Below, one piece after another: positions 1 to 12,900 of a DNA stretch of 64,000 bases (position 1 is the first letter of the stretch; each line of letters starts with the position of its first letter). The notes under the pieces were generated by a model, which searched no databases, was not told the origin of the DNA, and saw only the letters and a list, made by a program, of their open reading frames with translations. The position numbers and the translations under genes are program-made. The stretch comes from Linnemannia schmuckeri (lineage: Eukaryota; Mortierellomycota; Mortierellomycetes; Mortierellales; Mortierellaceae). The stretch spans positions 2,480,001-2,544,000 of the forward strand of contig JANATG010000006.1 of NCBI GenBank assembly GCA_029449235.1, read 5' to 3'.

Positions 1-2
1 GA

Positions 3-194
3 GCAACGGAAGCGACTATGGACCTCACCATGCGATACATCGATGGCGAGCCAGGTACTATTGAATATCCTGCTGAGGGAGACACTTATGTGGCAACTCT
101 CAAAGCGTTGAAGGGATGGCGAGAAGCTTTGCACAGAAGTATGTTGTCAAACGTGACCCAGCCCACACTCACTACATTTTTCAAGGCCACATAA
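3..194 (+). CDS. C-terminal end of an unknown protein with a PIP-box tail, possibly a pogo/Tigger-like transposase (partial)
   Basis: An open frame enters from the left edge and stops with TAA at 192-194, giving about 63 residues. The last residues (QPTLTTFFKAT) match the PCNA-interacting-peptide pattern QxxLxxFF. Such PIP boxes occur at the end of replication and repair proteins and, in established work, in the pogo transposase. A PIP box at the extreme C-terminus, followed within 60 nt by an AT-rich inverted repeat, makes the end of a DDE-type transposon a reasonable guess. The catalytic domain lies outside the window, so the transposase identity is inference. A host DNA-metabolism protein with a PIP box is the main alternative. 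Confidence 0.4.
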   Translation, partial: ATEATMDLTMRYIDGEPGTIEYPAEGDTYVATLKALKGWREALHRSMLSNVTQPTLTTFFKAT

Positions 195-622
195 GTCTTC
201 TGCTCGCAGCTGAAATAAAATAAAATATAACGATTCAATACCAATGGAATTGCTTATAGTATACACATCGACAGCATCGATATACTATAGGAGAAAACGA
301 TAGTATATACTATAAGCAAGCCTAAATCTCGGTTTCCAAAAAAAAAATGCTATAGGGGGGGGAGGATATACTATAGGTGATTATGCTATAGGGGGGAGGG
401 GGGTACGACTCTATACTTTATCGCACCATTCACTGAGAACACAAACTCTGCACTATATCCACCGAGCGCATTCTTTGGCCATCTTGTCCACATGATAATT
501 CTTGGCATGGACATCATCTGATTGCGACTCTTCTTGACCTTTGCTAAAACAATTAAAAGTACACTACTTCATTGCGTAGAAGTTCAATCTACTGAGCTAA
601 ATACACTAACTAAATTACAGAT
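195..622. other. Intergenic, 3' side of the partial gene and 3' side of M13 gene A
   Basis: Convergent gap. It holds the inverted repeat and the CTATAGG/G-tract cluster between 250 and 410. No coding frame is credible here. Confidence 0.6.
250..319. repeat. Inverted repeat with 14-nt perfect arms
   Basis: TTGCTTATAGTATA at 250-263 is matched by its exact reverse complement at 306-319. The arms are separated by 42 nt. It lies just downstream of the partial gene at 3-194 and could be part of a transposon end or a hairpin in its 3' region. Four copies of CTATAGG follow or overlap (285, 350, 371, 386), two of them running into G tracts. Confidence 0.55.
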
Positions 623-3446
623 TTACCATAGGGAGCACTTGTTGACAGGGTTCATGGGAGTCCCTTTCCTACACTTGAACGCCCTCGCAAAATCCTCCGA
701 ATTCTGAACAGCACCAATAACCCTCCACCGCGCGGGAGAGTGCGAATCCGTCTTCACTTGATCCGCCAACCCCTGCGCCGTCCTCTTTTCACACCACCCC
801 CTCCCAAAGCTCACAAAGAACAGCTGCTCGGGTGTGTACTTCTCGAGCCCAGGGAGCTTGAAGTTCTTGCGGGTGATGCCCTGCGGATCAGACAGATAGG
901 CCTCGTGCCAGGCGCGGAAGGCGTATTTGATCCCGCCGTTGTCGGCAATGTTTTCGCCGAGGGTTTGTTCGCCGGAAAGGTGGATCGATTGGTTAGAGGG
1001 ACCGGTGACGGTGTAGGCGGAGTATTGGGAGACCATGCAGGTCGCTTTTTCTTCGAATCTTTGGGCTGTTACGGGGGTCCACCACTATTTTTTTTTTTTT
1101 TTTTGGAGGGCGAGAGAGAAAGAAGGATGGTTAGAAAAAAGGTTGTTAATGAAAATAATAATTTAAGATTTGATGCCGAGTTAGCGGGAGCAAACTAGGA
1201 GAGGAGAAAGCGCTTACGTTGGTATAGTTTCCGATGGCATCAAAGTCCATGCCTCGGTTATCGAAGCCGTGCTATATAAGAGAAACGAAAAGAAACGAAG
1301 AGAAAACATAGGAAGGCAAAGATGATCAGGAAACGCAAAGACCCAATCAGCAAGGGAGGAGAAGTCAACGACAAAAAACTTACGCCGATTTCGTGTCCGG
1401 CAACGCTTCCCATAGCACCATAGTTCATATAGTCCGGGTTGTTGGCATGGAACATCGGCGCCTGAAGTAAACCAGCAGGGAAATAAATCTCATTCGTCTG
1501 AGGACCGTAAAACGCATTCAACGTCTGTGGAGGTCCACCAGGAAGGAGCCCCTTATTAACAGGCTTATTGACCGTCGCAAACTGGGTCAAAGTAGACCAG
1601 ATCGAGTTTCGAGCACGGTTCCCGAAATAGTCGGTTGCGTTGATGGCAAGGTTGCTGTAGTATTCCTGCAAGGATTCGGAGGACGATGTGTTGGGTGAGT
1701 CGCTCGATTCGGCAACGAGTTCGACAATGGCTTTTAGTTTCTTAATAGCGCCAGTGAGGGTGGGTGTGTCAAGCCAGTCGAGTTTGGGCATGGATTCACT
1801 GTAGCTGGCGAGGATCTGGTGAATCATGCTCTTGAAGTAGATCTTGCTGTGCTCAGGTAAGGTCTGGTCGACAAAGTAGTGGCCGGCGATTTGACCCAGA
1901 TCGCTGTTGATGACTCCAGTACAGAATGATGCACGGTCGGCGGTGAGAGGCATATTGCTGTAATGAGCGCTTAGATGACCAGCATGATTCTCGATGATAC
2001 GGTAGATGGCATAGTAACGGAGAGTCTCGGATGATGTCTTCTTGAGGATTGCCTCGAGGCCGGTAAAATAGTCTGGGGAATTGGCGATGAGGGGTCTAGT
2101 GTATTGCTCGCCAACGGGGAGAAGTTGTACAATTAGAGTATTCCAATCGATCGAAGGGGCTACAGCATTCAACTTGGCAATAGTCCAAGGGTTGTAGAAC
2201 CGTCCTTGGTCATTTGCCGCAGACTTAGGCGCACTACGGACAGCATTGGCAAGCCCAGCCTGGAAGAGAACAACCTTCTGAGCAGCGGCAACCCACTTCT
2301 TGTCAACCTTCTGAATCGTCAATACCGGAGCACCAGGCTTGATCTCGGGTCCTAGAAACTTTTGAAAGGCGATCGCAATATTGTTCTCGAGCGCCTGGGT
2401 GGCTTCCTGGGAGGTAAAGCCGTCTTCAGGAATCGACAGTCCAGCATTCGAGATGGAGATGATCTGGGTAAGGGGGTTGTAAAGATCAGGATTAACCTCC
2501 AACTTGATGAAAGGATCGACTCCAAGCTTGATCATCTTGGCGATGGCGATGGCGAGGCCCGTCTTGTCCATGCTGGCAGAGACATCGGGGAGGGTACTGA
2601 TAACGTCATTGAACTCGGCGATAAGGGGTTGGCGGCCATGGGTGGCTATGATGTCGGTATCCATGCAGCTTGCAAATAGGTCGTGGAGCTTCTTGAGGTT
2701 GCTGGTGGCTGCTGTGTCACCGGGTGCGGGCTTAGGTGCCTTGCCTAGTGACGCATCTGCGATCCCTCGAATCGCAGCCTATTTAGCAAATATTTAAAAA
2801 AGAAGAGAATGCGTTTCTTTGTGAGTAAGCTTGATATCACTGAAGGAAGGAGCTACTAGACACAGGTAAAGGAAGAAATGCGCAGAAGCAAATGAAGTTA
2901 AAAATGTGGTTGGTGGCTTACATTGGTACGTGTTTGCATAACGGAGAAGGTGCTGACTATGACATTGCCTTCAGCGATCTGCATCTTTTCAGAGAATCCA
3001 CCGCCTAGTATCAAAGATAGAGAGAGAAATGAAGGGGTCAAAAATACACTTAAGGCAAGATAAGATGGTCCGAATAAAGGCTTGCGTTTGAATTCTTTTC
3101 GTATTTTTTTTTTTTTTACTTACAAGCGAACTGCTCAAAGTCAACGCAGGGGTCGATACTAGGGTTCATGTCGTGGAGGAAACCAGCAGCAGCCTCGCGA
3201 CATTCGACAGTATTGCAAGTGTCCTAAGATTATCACACAATAGAGAAACAGCAACGAGTCAGATATTAGATGGCAATGGATGGGATGACAAGAGATCTTG
3301 TTGATGGACCGAGGTGCGTGTGTTGGGTTAAAAATTGGTACCTGGTTGGTAAGGATAGCCTTGTGAGGAGTTCGGACAGGGGCTGAGCGAACGACACCAA
3401 GGGCAGCGGCGATCGCCAGAAAGACGAATAATCTCGTAGACACCAT
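623..3446 (-). CDS. Secreted M13-family zinc metallopeptidase (array copy A)
   Basis: Neprilysin/endothelin-converting-enzyme-like endopeptidase that would cleave oligopeptides outside the cell. Exons (minus strand): 3446-3342, 3223-3124, 3004-2922, 2778-1384, 1271-1218, 1084-623; all introns GT-AG; 732 aa. A signal peptide (about residues 1-22) leads straight into the M13 N-terminal domain, with the usual opening CxxFxxxAC-type cysteines (NPSIDPCVDFEQFAC). There is no transmembrane anchor, unlike animal M13 enzymes. Substrate motif NAFY, zinc motif HEIGH (about 558-562, split by an intron after HEIG) and third-ligand motif GENIAD (Glu about 623) are all intact. The protein ends CSLW, the family's C-terminal CxxW. 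It is the most divergent array member: its large exon is 42 nt shorter than in B-E, and the last intron of the other copies is absent. Confidence 0.9.
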
Positions 3447-6400
3447 GGTGTATGTATGTAGCCGTGTTTTCTTCTATCTGGGTCGTTTTGAGAGAGTTGA
3501 AGCGAAAAAGGAGGTGAAAAATATTCCTTTGTTATGACTTTTGGAGGTTGATTTTCTACTGCAGGGAGAGGAGAGTGGGGAAGGATGAGGAGTGAAGGCT
3601 GTTGATGATCTACATCTGGAGGGCAATGATGTTTCCTTTTATACTACCTTGCAAAAGAAATGCGGTAAGGATTTACATAACCACAATGACCGCCAGGGTC
3701 TAAAGGACGAGACACAACATTCTACACCGCAGTATTATTTCAGACATGGCTTATGAAGCCTAAACCATATACTTTATGGTGTACGTGATGTATCTATCCG
3801 TGTGCACTGCCTTGCCCTCTGGTGGTGGGAGACCGAAACCATTTTTTTTTCTTGCTTTTCTACAATATGCGCACTCAAGAAGTGTAAAAGAAGATTAACC
3901 AGGCAAGAAAAAAATTGAGCAGACAACCGTCAGTGTGCAAGGTGGTGTAAGTGGGTGAGGACACGATCTATTTTGAGCAATAGAATTATTTTTCATCCTT
4001 CCCATTATTGGCTTCTCTCTATTTTCTTCCTGGTCCCTTTCCATAGCCACATTCGGACTTAAATCCATGGAGATGGCCGGCCGGCCCGATAGTCCATTTT
4101 CGTCCTGGGCTGTGCTCCTCCCCTCCATTAACCTTCCTCGGAGAACAGACAAAAACAATATTTCACAGACACAAAAAAGGACGATCAATAATACCCCTGT
4201 CCCTGAATCGAAATAAGGTTTTTATCTCACTCACAGTCATCAGAGATAGAAACAGAGACCTGGATCTGCATCCGGTTTCATCAACATAGCCACCACCCTC
4301 GCAGCATTTGTTGCTAGAATTCAAATATAGCCTTCATGCACTTTACACGGGTTCCTGGTTGTATCTCCTGGAACGGCAAAAGAAAGGGAAAGGATATCTG
4401 TTCCAGAAGCCAATTGTATCCTTTCTGTCCATTTATAGTTTTTTTTGCTGGTACTCGCAGTATATATAACGATGAGAGAATGCGAGAGAGGGGGCGAAAT
4501 CTATTCCGCTATGCGTTGGGCTGGGGGCGAATTTGTGACCTAAATCTATAAGAGCGGTTTACAACATGCAGCCATACACATTTGAGTACTTGCTACAAAG
4601 GATGAAGATGTGTAGATAGGCTGTGATCAAGAAGTGTGAAGTATCCTACCTCGCCATAGAATCGCGAGCCATGGCATCTCAGGCCGCGGCGTCAAAGTCA
4701 TAGGTCCAACAACGCGAGGAGGGATAACTGGGTAACTAGAAGTACAAAAAATATGACAATTGATCGAAATGCATGACGTGAAAATGGAGGCGCACTAAGT
4801 ACAAGGAAACAAGATCTCGTTATTGTTGTGTCTCTCAGATCACACACACTAAAAATTTGGAGGGAAGAGCCACAAACATGAGAGAAAAGGAAGAGACCAA
4901 AATTAATATGTCGCACTTTCCCTCCCTCGTCATCTCTTCCTCCTTTCCCTGCGTAGACAATATGCATGCCTGGAAAAGGACTGATAATCAACACTAAATG
5001 GATTTGATTGATACACTTCATTGATTGAATCCACCGAGAGATCGCAGAAAGAGAGGGGAGAAAAGAGCCTGATCGATGAGAAGTGTGCTCTGCTCTTCAA
5101 TCTCTTTCTTCCTCCTTCTTTCTCTCTTCTTTCATTCTTTCTACACATATCCAAAAGCAAGAAAAAGAACAAGACAACAATGTCGCTCAAAGGATTTTAC
5201 GTCGAACCCCTTCACAAACACTTACTCATCTTTTTCCACCACCAAAAGAAATTCGAAGATGACAAACTCGTCAAACTGTACCGTATCCATTACTCCAAGA
5301 CCGGGTCCTTCCAATGTCACTCATCTTCATCCTCTCCCGCTCTTTCCTCTACTTTTTCTGAACCTAATTGGTCCTCGGCGGTCTACTACCATGGGACGGC
5401 TCACTGTGGATGTTGTCTGTTCCGGACATGGCTCGACAATGATGACTGGGATAAAAGCAAGGAAGGAGGCTGCGGAGAAGGAGTTGTTACCTTCGAAGAG
5501 GGGGAGGTTGACTGCGCAAGGTGGGAGGAAGACAATGAGGACTGCACTAGCGCTGCTCGAAAAAAGTTGGGTAAGTCCAGTCAGGATGGAACAAAAAATT
5601 GCGTACAAAATGTGCGAAAAGAGAGGTCTAGCTGGACAGAGTCTGAGAAATGGTGCGGCAATCAACATATGTGTGCTGTTCATGGGATTCTGAATCAGGG
5701 GTTCTTATCCCCGTTCATCGAGCGCGGAGGTAACAGTACTGTCAAAATGGGTTGTGCTTGGTTTGTTATCCTTGTCGCTTTACCCTAGAGTGACGGCTGT
5801 GTATTTTCCTTTTACACTGTAACAAAACGCCTTGCCCTAAACTAATCAACTAATTTTTATGTTCGTACAATGAAAAATAGGAGGCCATTTCTTCACCCCA
5901 GTGCCTCGAGTCGCAATGGAGTATACACTATACAAGACGACCTCGTTTTCTGACCACGATGATCTCCTGCCGATCATTATTTGCAATGTCCGCAATGTCA
6001 AGCAAGCCCGGTTCAGCTATGTCGAGCGCGACAATACGAGTCCTAACCTTCTCCTCTACTTTTTTTTTGTCGTGAGCAGTTGCTGCTACTTTAATTTTTT
6101 GTTTAGCGCACTATTTTTTATTTTTTTTAACGGGTCTTTTGGGACATTCTTCCGTGCTACCTCGCCATCATTCGATACTCTGATAACTAAGAAGAATATT
6201 GATGCATGGAACCATCTCTACCTCACATGAATGTAGTCACATCTAGGATCCTTTAATAGGATAGGAAAAATAGATGCGGAGCAAATAATCAAACAAAAAA
6301 GTAAAAACAGAACACAGTGTCTCCGTCGCACAGCCACAGATCAACAAAGGAACAGGAACGGTTGGTGGCGCGTGGGGTTGGGGCTTCTCTGTTGATGCCC

Positions 6401-6643
6401 CAGTACTATTCACAACATTCTCGTCACTGTAGTGTGCATTGTAGCCAGATGGCTTGGTACAAGCGACAGAGGGTACAATATCAAACTGTAGTTGCTGGAT
6501 AGATATTCACGAGCACATTTTCAGTGTTTTTGTTCTTAAATTACATATTATTACTTCGTTTTTTTTTGTGCTTAGTATCGCTACTATCACGACACTACTT
6601 ATTTCAAAGAAACCAGCTTCGAAATCCATAAATACAGTTTACA
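3447..6643. other. Intergenic between M13 copies A and B
   Basis: About 3.2 kb. The first 200 nt are the leader and promoter of copy A. Overlapping frames on the plus strand around 5021-5790 (one starting with a hydrophobic stretch) lack recognisable domains, and competing frames are equally open, so no gene is called. The rest is AT-rich with T and A tracts. Confidence 0.5.
3635..3644 (-). promoter_or_regulatory. TATA-like element of M13 gene A
   Basis: Reads GTATAAAAGG on the minus strand, about 190 nt before the ATG. Similar elements precede every gene of the array. Confidence 0.5.
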
Positions 6644-7564
6644 TTACCAGACCTCGCACTTATTGGCAGGGTTCATAGGGCTACCCGCCTTACACTTGAA
6701 AGCCTTTGCGAAATCAGGCGAGTTCTGGGCAACACCATTGATGCGCCACTTGGCGGGGGAGTGGGGGTTGGTCCGTACGAGGTTGAGAAGCGCCGCGGGA
6801 CGCATCTTGTTGCACCACAAACGGCCATAGGCGATGAAGAAGAGTTGCTCAGGTGTGTATTTGTCCAAACCAGGGAGCTTGAAGTTTTTGATCCTAGAGA
6901 TAGAGAAGAAAAAAGGAAGGGAGATTGATAGCGAGGGAAATGACACAGCGTTAGATCGAAAGTTCTATATTTTTTCTGTTGCTATCGTGTCCGTGCACCC
7001 ACATTCGACATCCAATGCAGCATAAAAAAAGCGGAGAAGAGACTTACTTCTTGCCGTTAGGGTCAGACTTGGCACGTGACTGCCAGACACGGAATGCCAT
7101 CTTGATACCGCCGTTGTCGGCCAAGTTCTCACCGAGTGTCAATTGACCGTCGAGGTTGTGGTCCTTACCATCGGGACCCTTGATCGTAAAGTTCCCATAC
7201 TGGTTCACGTAGCACTGAGCCTTCTCGTCGAACGCCTTGGAGGTTGCGTTCGTCCACCACTGGAATAAAGTTATAGCGATGAGGTGGGAAGTAGAGAATG
7301 CGAGGTTAGAGAGGATTAAAGGAGGAAATGAAGACGTTGACAAAAAGGAAAAAATTTAAAAGGGATCAAATTGACTCACGTTCTCGATACGACCGATGGA
7401 GTCGTAGTGGCGACCTGTGTTGTCGAAAGCGTGCTGCAAGATAATTCAAAGGTTAAGGAAAGGAGATCGTCTTAGTACACTGAGGCCAGAAAAAATGGGA
7501 AAGTGCAAAAGGGGACGAAACATCTCAGCACACCACAACGTGCATATTCCAAGAAAAAAGAGCG

Positions 7565-7598
<34 letters not shown>

Positions 7599-9922
7599 AC
7601 TCCGATCTCGTGGCCACCGATGACACCCATGCTTCCGTAGTTGATATACTCAGGGTTCTCAACATTGAAGAAAGGCAACTGCAAGATACCAGCTGGGAAG
7701 TTGATCGAGTTGGACGAAGGGCTGTAATAAGCATTCACCGTCGCGGGGACCATACTCATCGAGTTCTTGTTCACAGGCAAAGGCAACTGCCTAAAGGTAT
7801 CCGTAGCCGACCAGCCAGAGTACTTGAACTGGTTTCCGAAGTAGTCGTTCGCTGCGACTGTATAGCCCTTGAAGTACTCATCCAGCGCCTTGGAGGATGC
7901 GACATCGGGGGCATCAGTCGAGTAACCGACCAACTGGACGATGGCCTTGAGTTTCTTGATAGCGCCGTCGCGGGTGGTCTTATCGAGCCATTTGAGGGTG
8001 GGGAAGGACTTTCCGTAGCTGGCGAGAACGTTTTCCATGATCGACATGACTTCCTTGCGGCTGTTGCCCTTGAAGGTTTGTTCGACAAAGTAGTGACCCG
8101 CCATTTGACCCAGGTTGCGGTTGACAACTGAGACACAGGTCTTCCAGCGCTCGACCTTGATATCTGCGGAGACTCCTGAGATAACGCTGTTGTAAACATC
8201 CAGGGGTTGGGTGTAGGGCTTGCCAAGGTGGTTAGCGAGGTTCTGGATGACCAACCAAGAAAAGTAGTGCTGCAAGGTCTTGGCGGAGGTCTTTTGGAGG
8301 ATGGCGTCGAGTTTTGTGAGGTATGCGACGGAGGAGACGGCGACGGGGCGGGAGTTCTTCACGCCCGCGGGGAGAGTCTCCTGGATCAGGACCGGCCAGT
8401 CGATCGAGGGTGTCAAGGCAGCCAACTGCTCAACCGTGCGGGGGTTGTTGGACTTGATAGGATCCCAGAGGTCATTGATTGGAGTCGCAATCCCGGCAAG
8501 CTGAATCTCGAAATCAACCACCTCCTTTGCAGCATCAACCCACTCCTTCTTAATATCCTTGGGCGCCAAAGGCTGCGTCCTCTTCGCGACATCCTCTTCC
8601 CCAAAGACAACCTGGAACATGGCCGCCGCAGTATCTTGATACAACTTAACCAGCTCCGCATCCTTATAATCGTCAGAAGTCCCCAACCCCAGCCCATCCT
8701 CATACACCGCCAAAACATTTACCAAAGGGTTAGCCGAATCCGACCCAACGCTGAGGTTAATAAAGGTCGAAAGACGGAATCCCAATTTAGTAATCTGAGC
8801 AAGAGTCTTGGAGAGGGTAGCCTTGTTGGCGGGAGAGGTGGAGGCAGGGAAGGACTGAATGATCTTTTGGACTTCGTCGACGAGGGGTTTACGACCAGCC
8901 TTGAGGATAGAGGCTTCGTCCATACAGCTGACAAAGAGGTCCTGGAGTTTTTTGATGTTGTTCTGGGCGGCGACGTCTCCGGGAGCGGCCTTGGGGGATT
9001 TTCCGAGAGAGGCATCGACGATGTAGCGGAGCACACGCTGTTGTGACATAAAACGGAGTAAGAAGAACAAGGTTGAGGGTTACTGTTTGGTAAGGTTACA
9101 TAATAGGGTTGACGACAATTTGTTTTTGTTCTCATGTACAAGACAAAAAAGGGGTGTCAATGCTTGTTCTCGCATGCATGTGTTACCTTGTTGCTGGCGT
9201 TCAAGATATCAAATGGGCCGATAGACGATCCATCCGAGGGAATCTCGTGCTGCTCATCGAATCCACCACCTGAGCGTTTCCGCATGGCGGCAAAGGAAGA
9301 AAAAAGGAGACAGAAAAAAAAATTAAATCGTTGGTCAGGCACTGCACTCTTGTTTGTTATGTTTTTGCTCATCTTCATCCCGATACGAAACAAGGGGAGA
9401 GAGAGAAGTAAGCGTGGCTGCGCAAGAAGGCTGGTCCTGTGCAGGGGGGAGGGGGGGTAAAGGAAGCGAGAGACAAGGAAGGGAGGGTCGTGTGCACAAG
9501 TAAGTACTAAAGGGGGAGGAGGTAAGGCGTACATACAGGTGAACTTGGAGAAATCCTGGCAGGGGTCAGCAGTGGGATCCATGTCGTTGATGATACCGGA
9601 TGCGGTGAGCACGCACTGTGGGGTTGTGCAAATGGCCTGTTGGAAAACAGAAGAAAGAAAAAAACCAAGAGTGAAAAAGGAAACAAACAGACAAACAAAC
9701 AGAACAGAGTTAATGAAACGATATTGAAATTGAACATCGAGGCCATGGAAATAAAATTGAGCGCACGGTCGCAAGTTGGAGAGATCGATGGGAAAGAGGA
9801 GGGAAATGTACCTTGTTGTTGAGGGTGGGCTTGCTGCCATGATTGTTGTCGATAGGACCAGCCTGGACGACGCTGAGGGCGACACCGATCGCCATCAGCA
9901 ATTGGATCTTTGCTGCGACCAT
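6644..9922 (-). CDS. Secreted M13-family zinc metallopeptidase (array copy B)
   Basis: Extracellular neprilysin-type peptidase. Exons: 9922-9812, 9636-9537, 9269-9187, 9037-7601, 7433-7380, 7259-7048, 6893-6644; 748 aa. The signal peptide (core LLMAIGVALSVVQA) is nearly the same as in copy E. The M13 N-terminal domain starts with the conserved cysteine block (DMDPTADPCQDF). NAYY substrate motif, HEIGH zinc motif (about 574-578), GENLAD (Glu about 639) and the C-terminal CEVW are intact, so activity is expected. The HEIG|H intron contains a 31-nt A run (T on the coding strand) directly after its donor. This copy has the fewest departures from the M13 consensus and is a good reference for the array. 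Closest relative here is E. Confidence 0.92.
7565..7595. repeat. 31-nt homopolymer A tract in an intron of M13 copy B
   Basis: An uninterrupted A run on the plus strand. On the gene's strand it is poly-T starting a few bases after the GTAGG donor of the intron that splits the zinc motif. Confidence 0.9.
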
Positions 9923-12900
9923 TGTTTTTAATATGAACAGAGTGAAGATGGAGGGAGGGGTCGTTAAGGTGAGAGAAATATAAAGAGAGATGAATGGAAG
10001 GGTGAGAGGAAGAGAGGGAGGAGGAAGGAGGATCGATGACGAAAAAGTAAAGAGGGGAAGAGGCATCCTTTATATATTCCAACGATGTTTGCTGTAGTGA
10101 TAACCAATATAGGAAACGGGCTGTTGTTAAACGGATGGTTGTTGCATCGTCATATTCCAAGGCCCAAAAATGTCGCCATGTGCCTCCCTCTTGCCCTTCT
10201 CCCTTCCTCTTCGCTTCCCGGCATAGACAACCTACTCCAATGTATACGCTATAGTGTATGTACCCCTTGCATATTGTTCTGTGATGTCGCTATGGACCCC
10301 TGTACCCTACATCCTATTCCCTTGTCGAAGAACGATGAGTAGAGTACATAATAATGTGCTCACCATTTTTCCCATGTCTGTTCTGTGGCTGCCCAATCAA
10401 CGTTCGCATTGATTCTATCCCATCCTTTATTCATTGTTTCTTTGGGTTACTCATCTGGATATGTTGTCCTTTTTAGACTAAACCTTTTCAATATGCTTGG
10501 CTCTTTCCCTCCCCTCCCTCTCCATTTCCCTCTCCGATCTGGCATGACAAACACAACGGGCGTCGAACACAAAAAGGGCACTTAGTCAAAAACACAAAAG
10601 ACAACAGAATGAGTGAGCATCTATGGGCCCCCATCAAATTAGAGTAGTTCAAGGAAAGAGAATGAAGAAGGGAAAGCCAATTAGAGCAACTCTCGATGTT
10701 CTCATTTCGGAACCCGTTACCGGGGTGCATTGCATTACATGCATCGACGGTATGCCCACGCATCATTTCAGGGGTCTCCCTCTCCCTCTTCTCTCTTTGT
10801 CTATGAGCGATAAATGCATCTCTCCTCTCTCACACTCTCTTTCCCACTCTTCTCACTTTCTTTCTCTTTTGACCAATCAAGATCGCGATCCCACGCTAAG
10901 AATGTCTCATCCCACCCTCTTGCTACATTTTCTCTTTCGCCAAAAGGGCAGAAAACTCTGTTCGGATACCGTAGCCGAGCCAAGGCTGGGCTAATCCAAA
11001 CGATCCTATCCATCTTTTTGGGGGAAGGGCAATGAACTGAAAAAAGAAAAGGTTGCAGTAGTCACAAGTTACTAATCCTGAGAGATGCCATCACAGAAAT
11101 ATAAAGCTTACGCGGCTGCATTGTACCCTTGAACAAGGACACTGAGGTGTCTGATAGTCATACAAGGATGGGTGGATGGGTGAGTCAACAGCCCACCATG
11201 ATGCTGTTTAAGACAAGGAGGTACAAAGGTATGAAAACTGAGAGGAGAGAGAGGAAATGAGAGGTCACCCATGGTTAGAAAAATATAATTTTGCAGACAG
11301 GAGCCATTCACATTGATCTACATGCATAACCGCCAGCCTCGCTGATTCCAGATTTGATCGGCTGGGATTCAGGAACAACTAGTCGAATATCCAGGCACCA
11401 TCATCAATTGGCTGCGTTTCACTTCTCAGTCCAGCAATTCTAGATCACTCTCTTACCCTGTCTTTGTTTGGGACTTGAAGAATAAAATGTGCGAACAATC
11501 AAATGAAAGGAGGGTGGCACAAAACAAAAAAAATTGGAAAAGAGTGAGAGAGATAGAGTAGTGCCGGCGAAGGATAGATAGGAGACACTACGAATAGTAG
11601 TTAGAAGCATCTTTATATTCATTTTTCGTTTTCTTTTGTTTTGCTTTGACAGCTGTAACTGACCCTTGCATTCTAAAGCCTTGACAAATGGTTTTCGTCA
11701 ACGTGATAGAAAACAGACAAAAAAATCTGACCCGCAAGACTGGCAAAGTAAATTTCCATATGTCCAAAAGGGACGAGGGACTGTGTTGAGTTCGCACTGA
11801 TGGACGATAAAAAAATGACCGATATCTCAGCGAAGCCTTTTCTCGACTATGCCTTTAGCGCTCTGTTCTTTACTTGGTTAGGAACCGTATGGACTATGAC
11901 TTTTTAGTCAAGGTTCCCTCGCATGTCGCAAACAAGTATAATCCCCCTCTACCTTCCTTCGTCTTCTTATTCATTGTTTCCATAGCTGCAGAAAAGTGGA
12001 CCAAAGCGTAGTTGTGGTCATTGCATGGACCCTTTCGTTGGTCCAGGCACTCCTCTCTTTGTTGTTAACCTTGTGATGAGTGGCGAGCTCTTGTATTTTT
12101 ACTTTCTCTCTCCGCCTTCCCTTCACCCCATTCTTCTTTCGCCCCTCCTACCTTCCTCACTTCATCTCTACATCCTCTCACTCATTCATCTCCCTCCCAT
12201 CGTCATCATACACCTCCTTCCAGCCCCATCAACATCATCATTCTCTTCTTCCTCACAACACACAACACACAACACATAACACACAACACATTATCCCCCT
12301 TTTTTCTCCACCACCTGAACACACACAAGCACACGCCAAAAAATGCTACAGGAAGACACCCCTCATGACCGTGTCCAAGCACCTCTTTCTGTCGACAAGA
12401 GCCTGTCATCCAACTCTGTTCCACCCGCTACACCGAACGAGATACTGTATCGATATTCAAACCGACCCTGAGACACAAGAATAAATCGTGCTCTGGGATG
12501 ACATTCTCCAGGCGTTTCCTAGCGCAGTACAAGTTCGTCACAAAACAAGGATGGCCCCTTTCTGACAGGGAGATTTTACATTATATGGTCACATTACACC
12601 CATTGTTACTTGACATGTGGCATCAAATAGATATACTATCTGGGCATGTTCAACCGTCACGTCCTGGATGTGGTGGTAGAACCGGACAGATTGACATGAA
12701 AAATATATCTACTAATGTCGTTTGCTTTAATATTAAACAAGCCTTTAGTCTTCGAGCTCGCAGAATTGCCGCTATGCCGAACACCGTTCTAAATGTGGTC
12801 ATGAATGCTACAATTATCGACAGTAGAATCGCGACTACATATGTAAACGCACGACCTATATGGACAGTGGGTGCGGTTGCCGTATAGAGATTGTCTAGTA

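Noticed and set aside
740..1198. Plus-strand frame of 152 aa
   Set aside because: It is the antisense shadow of the last exons of M13 copy A.
5021..5788. Overlapping plus-strand frames (255 and 205 aa) in the A-B gap
   Set aside because: Two frames and the opposite strand are all open over the same DNA, the content is low complexity, and no domain is recognised; one has a hydrophobic start but nothing else supports it.
8207..9046. Plus-strand frame of 279 aa
   Set aside because: Antisense of the large M13 exon in copy B; similar shadows occur over C, D and E.
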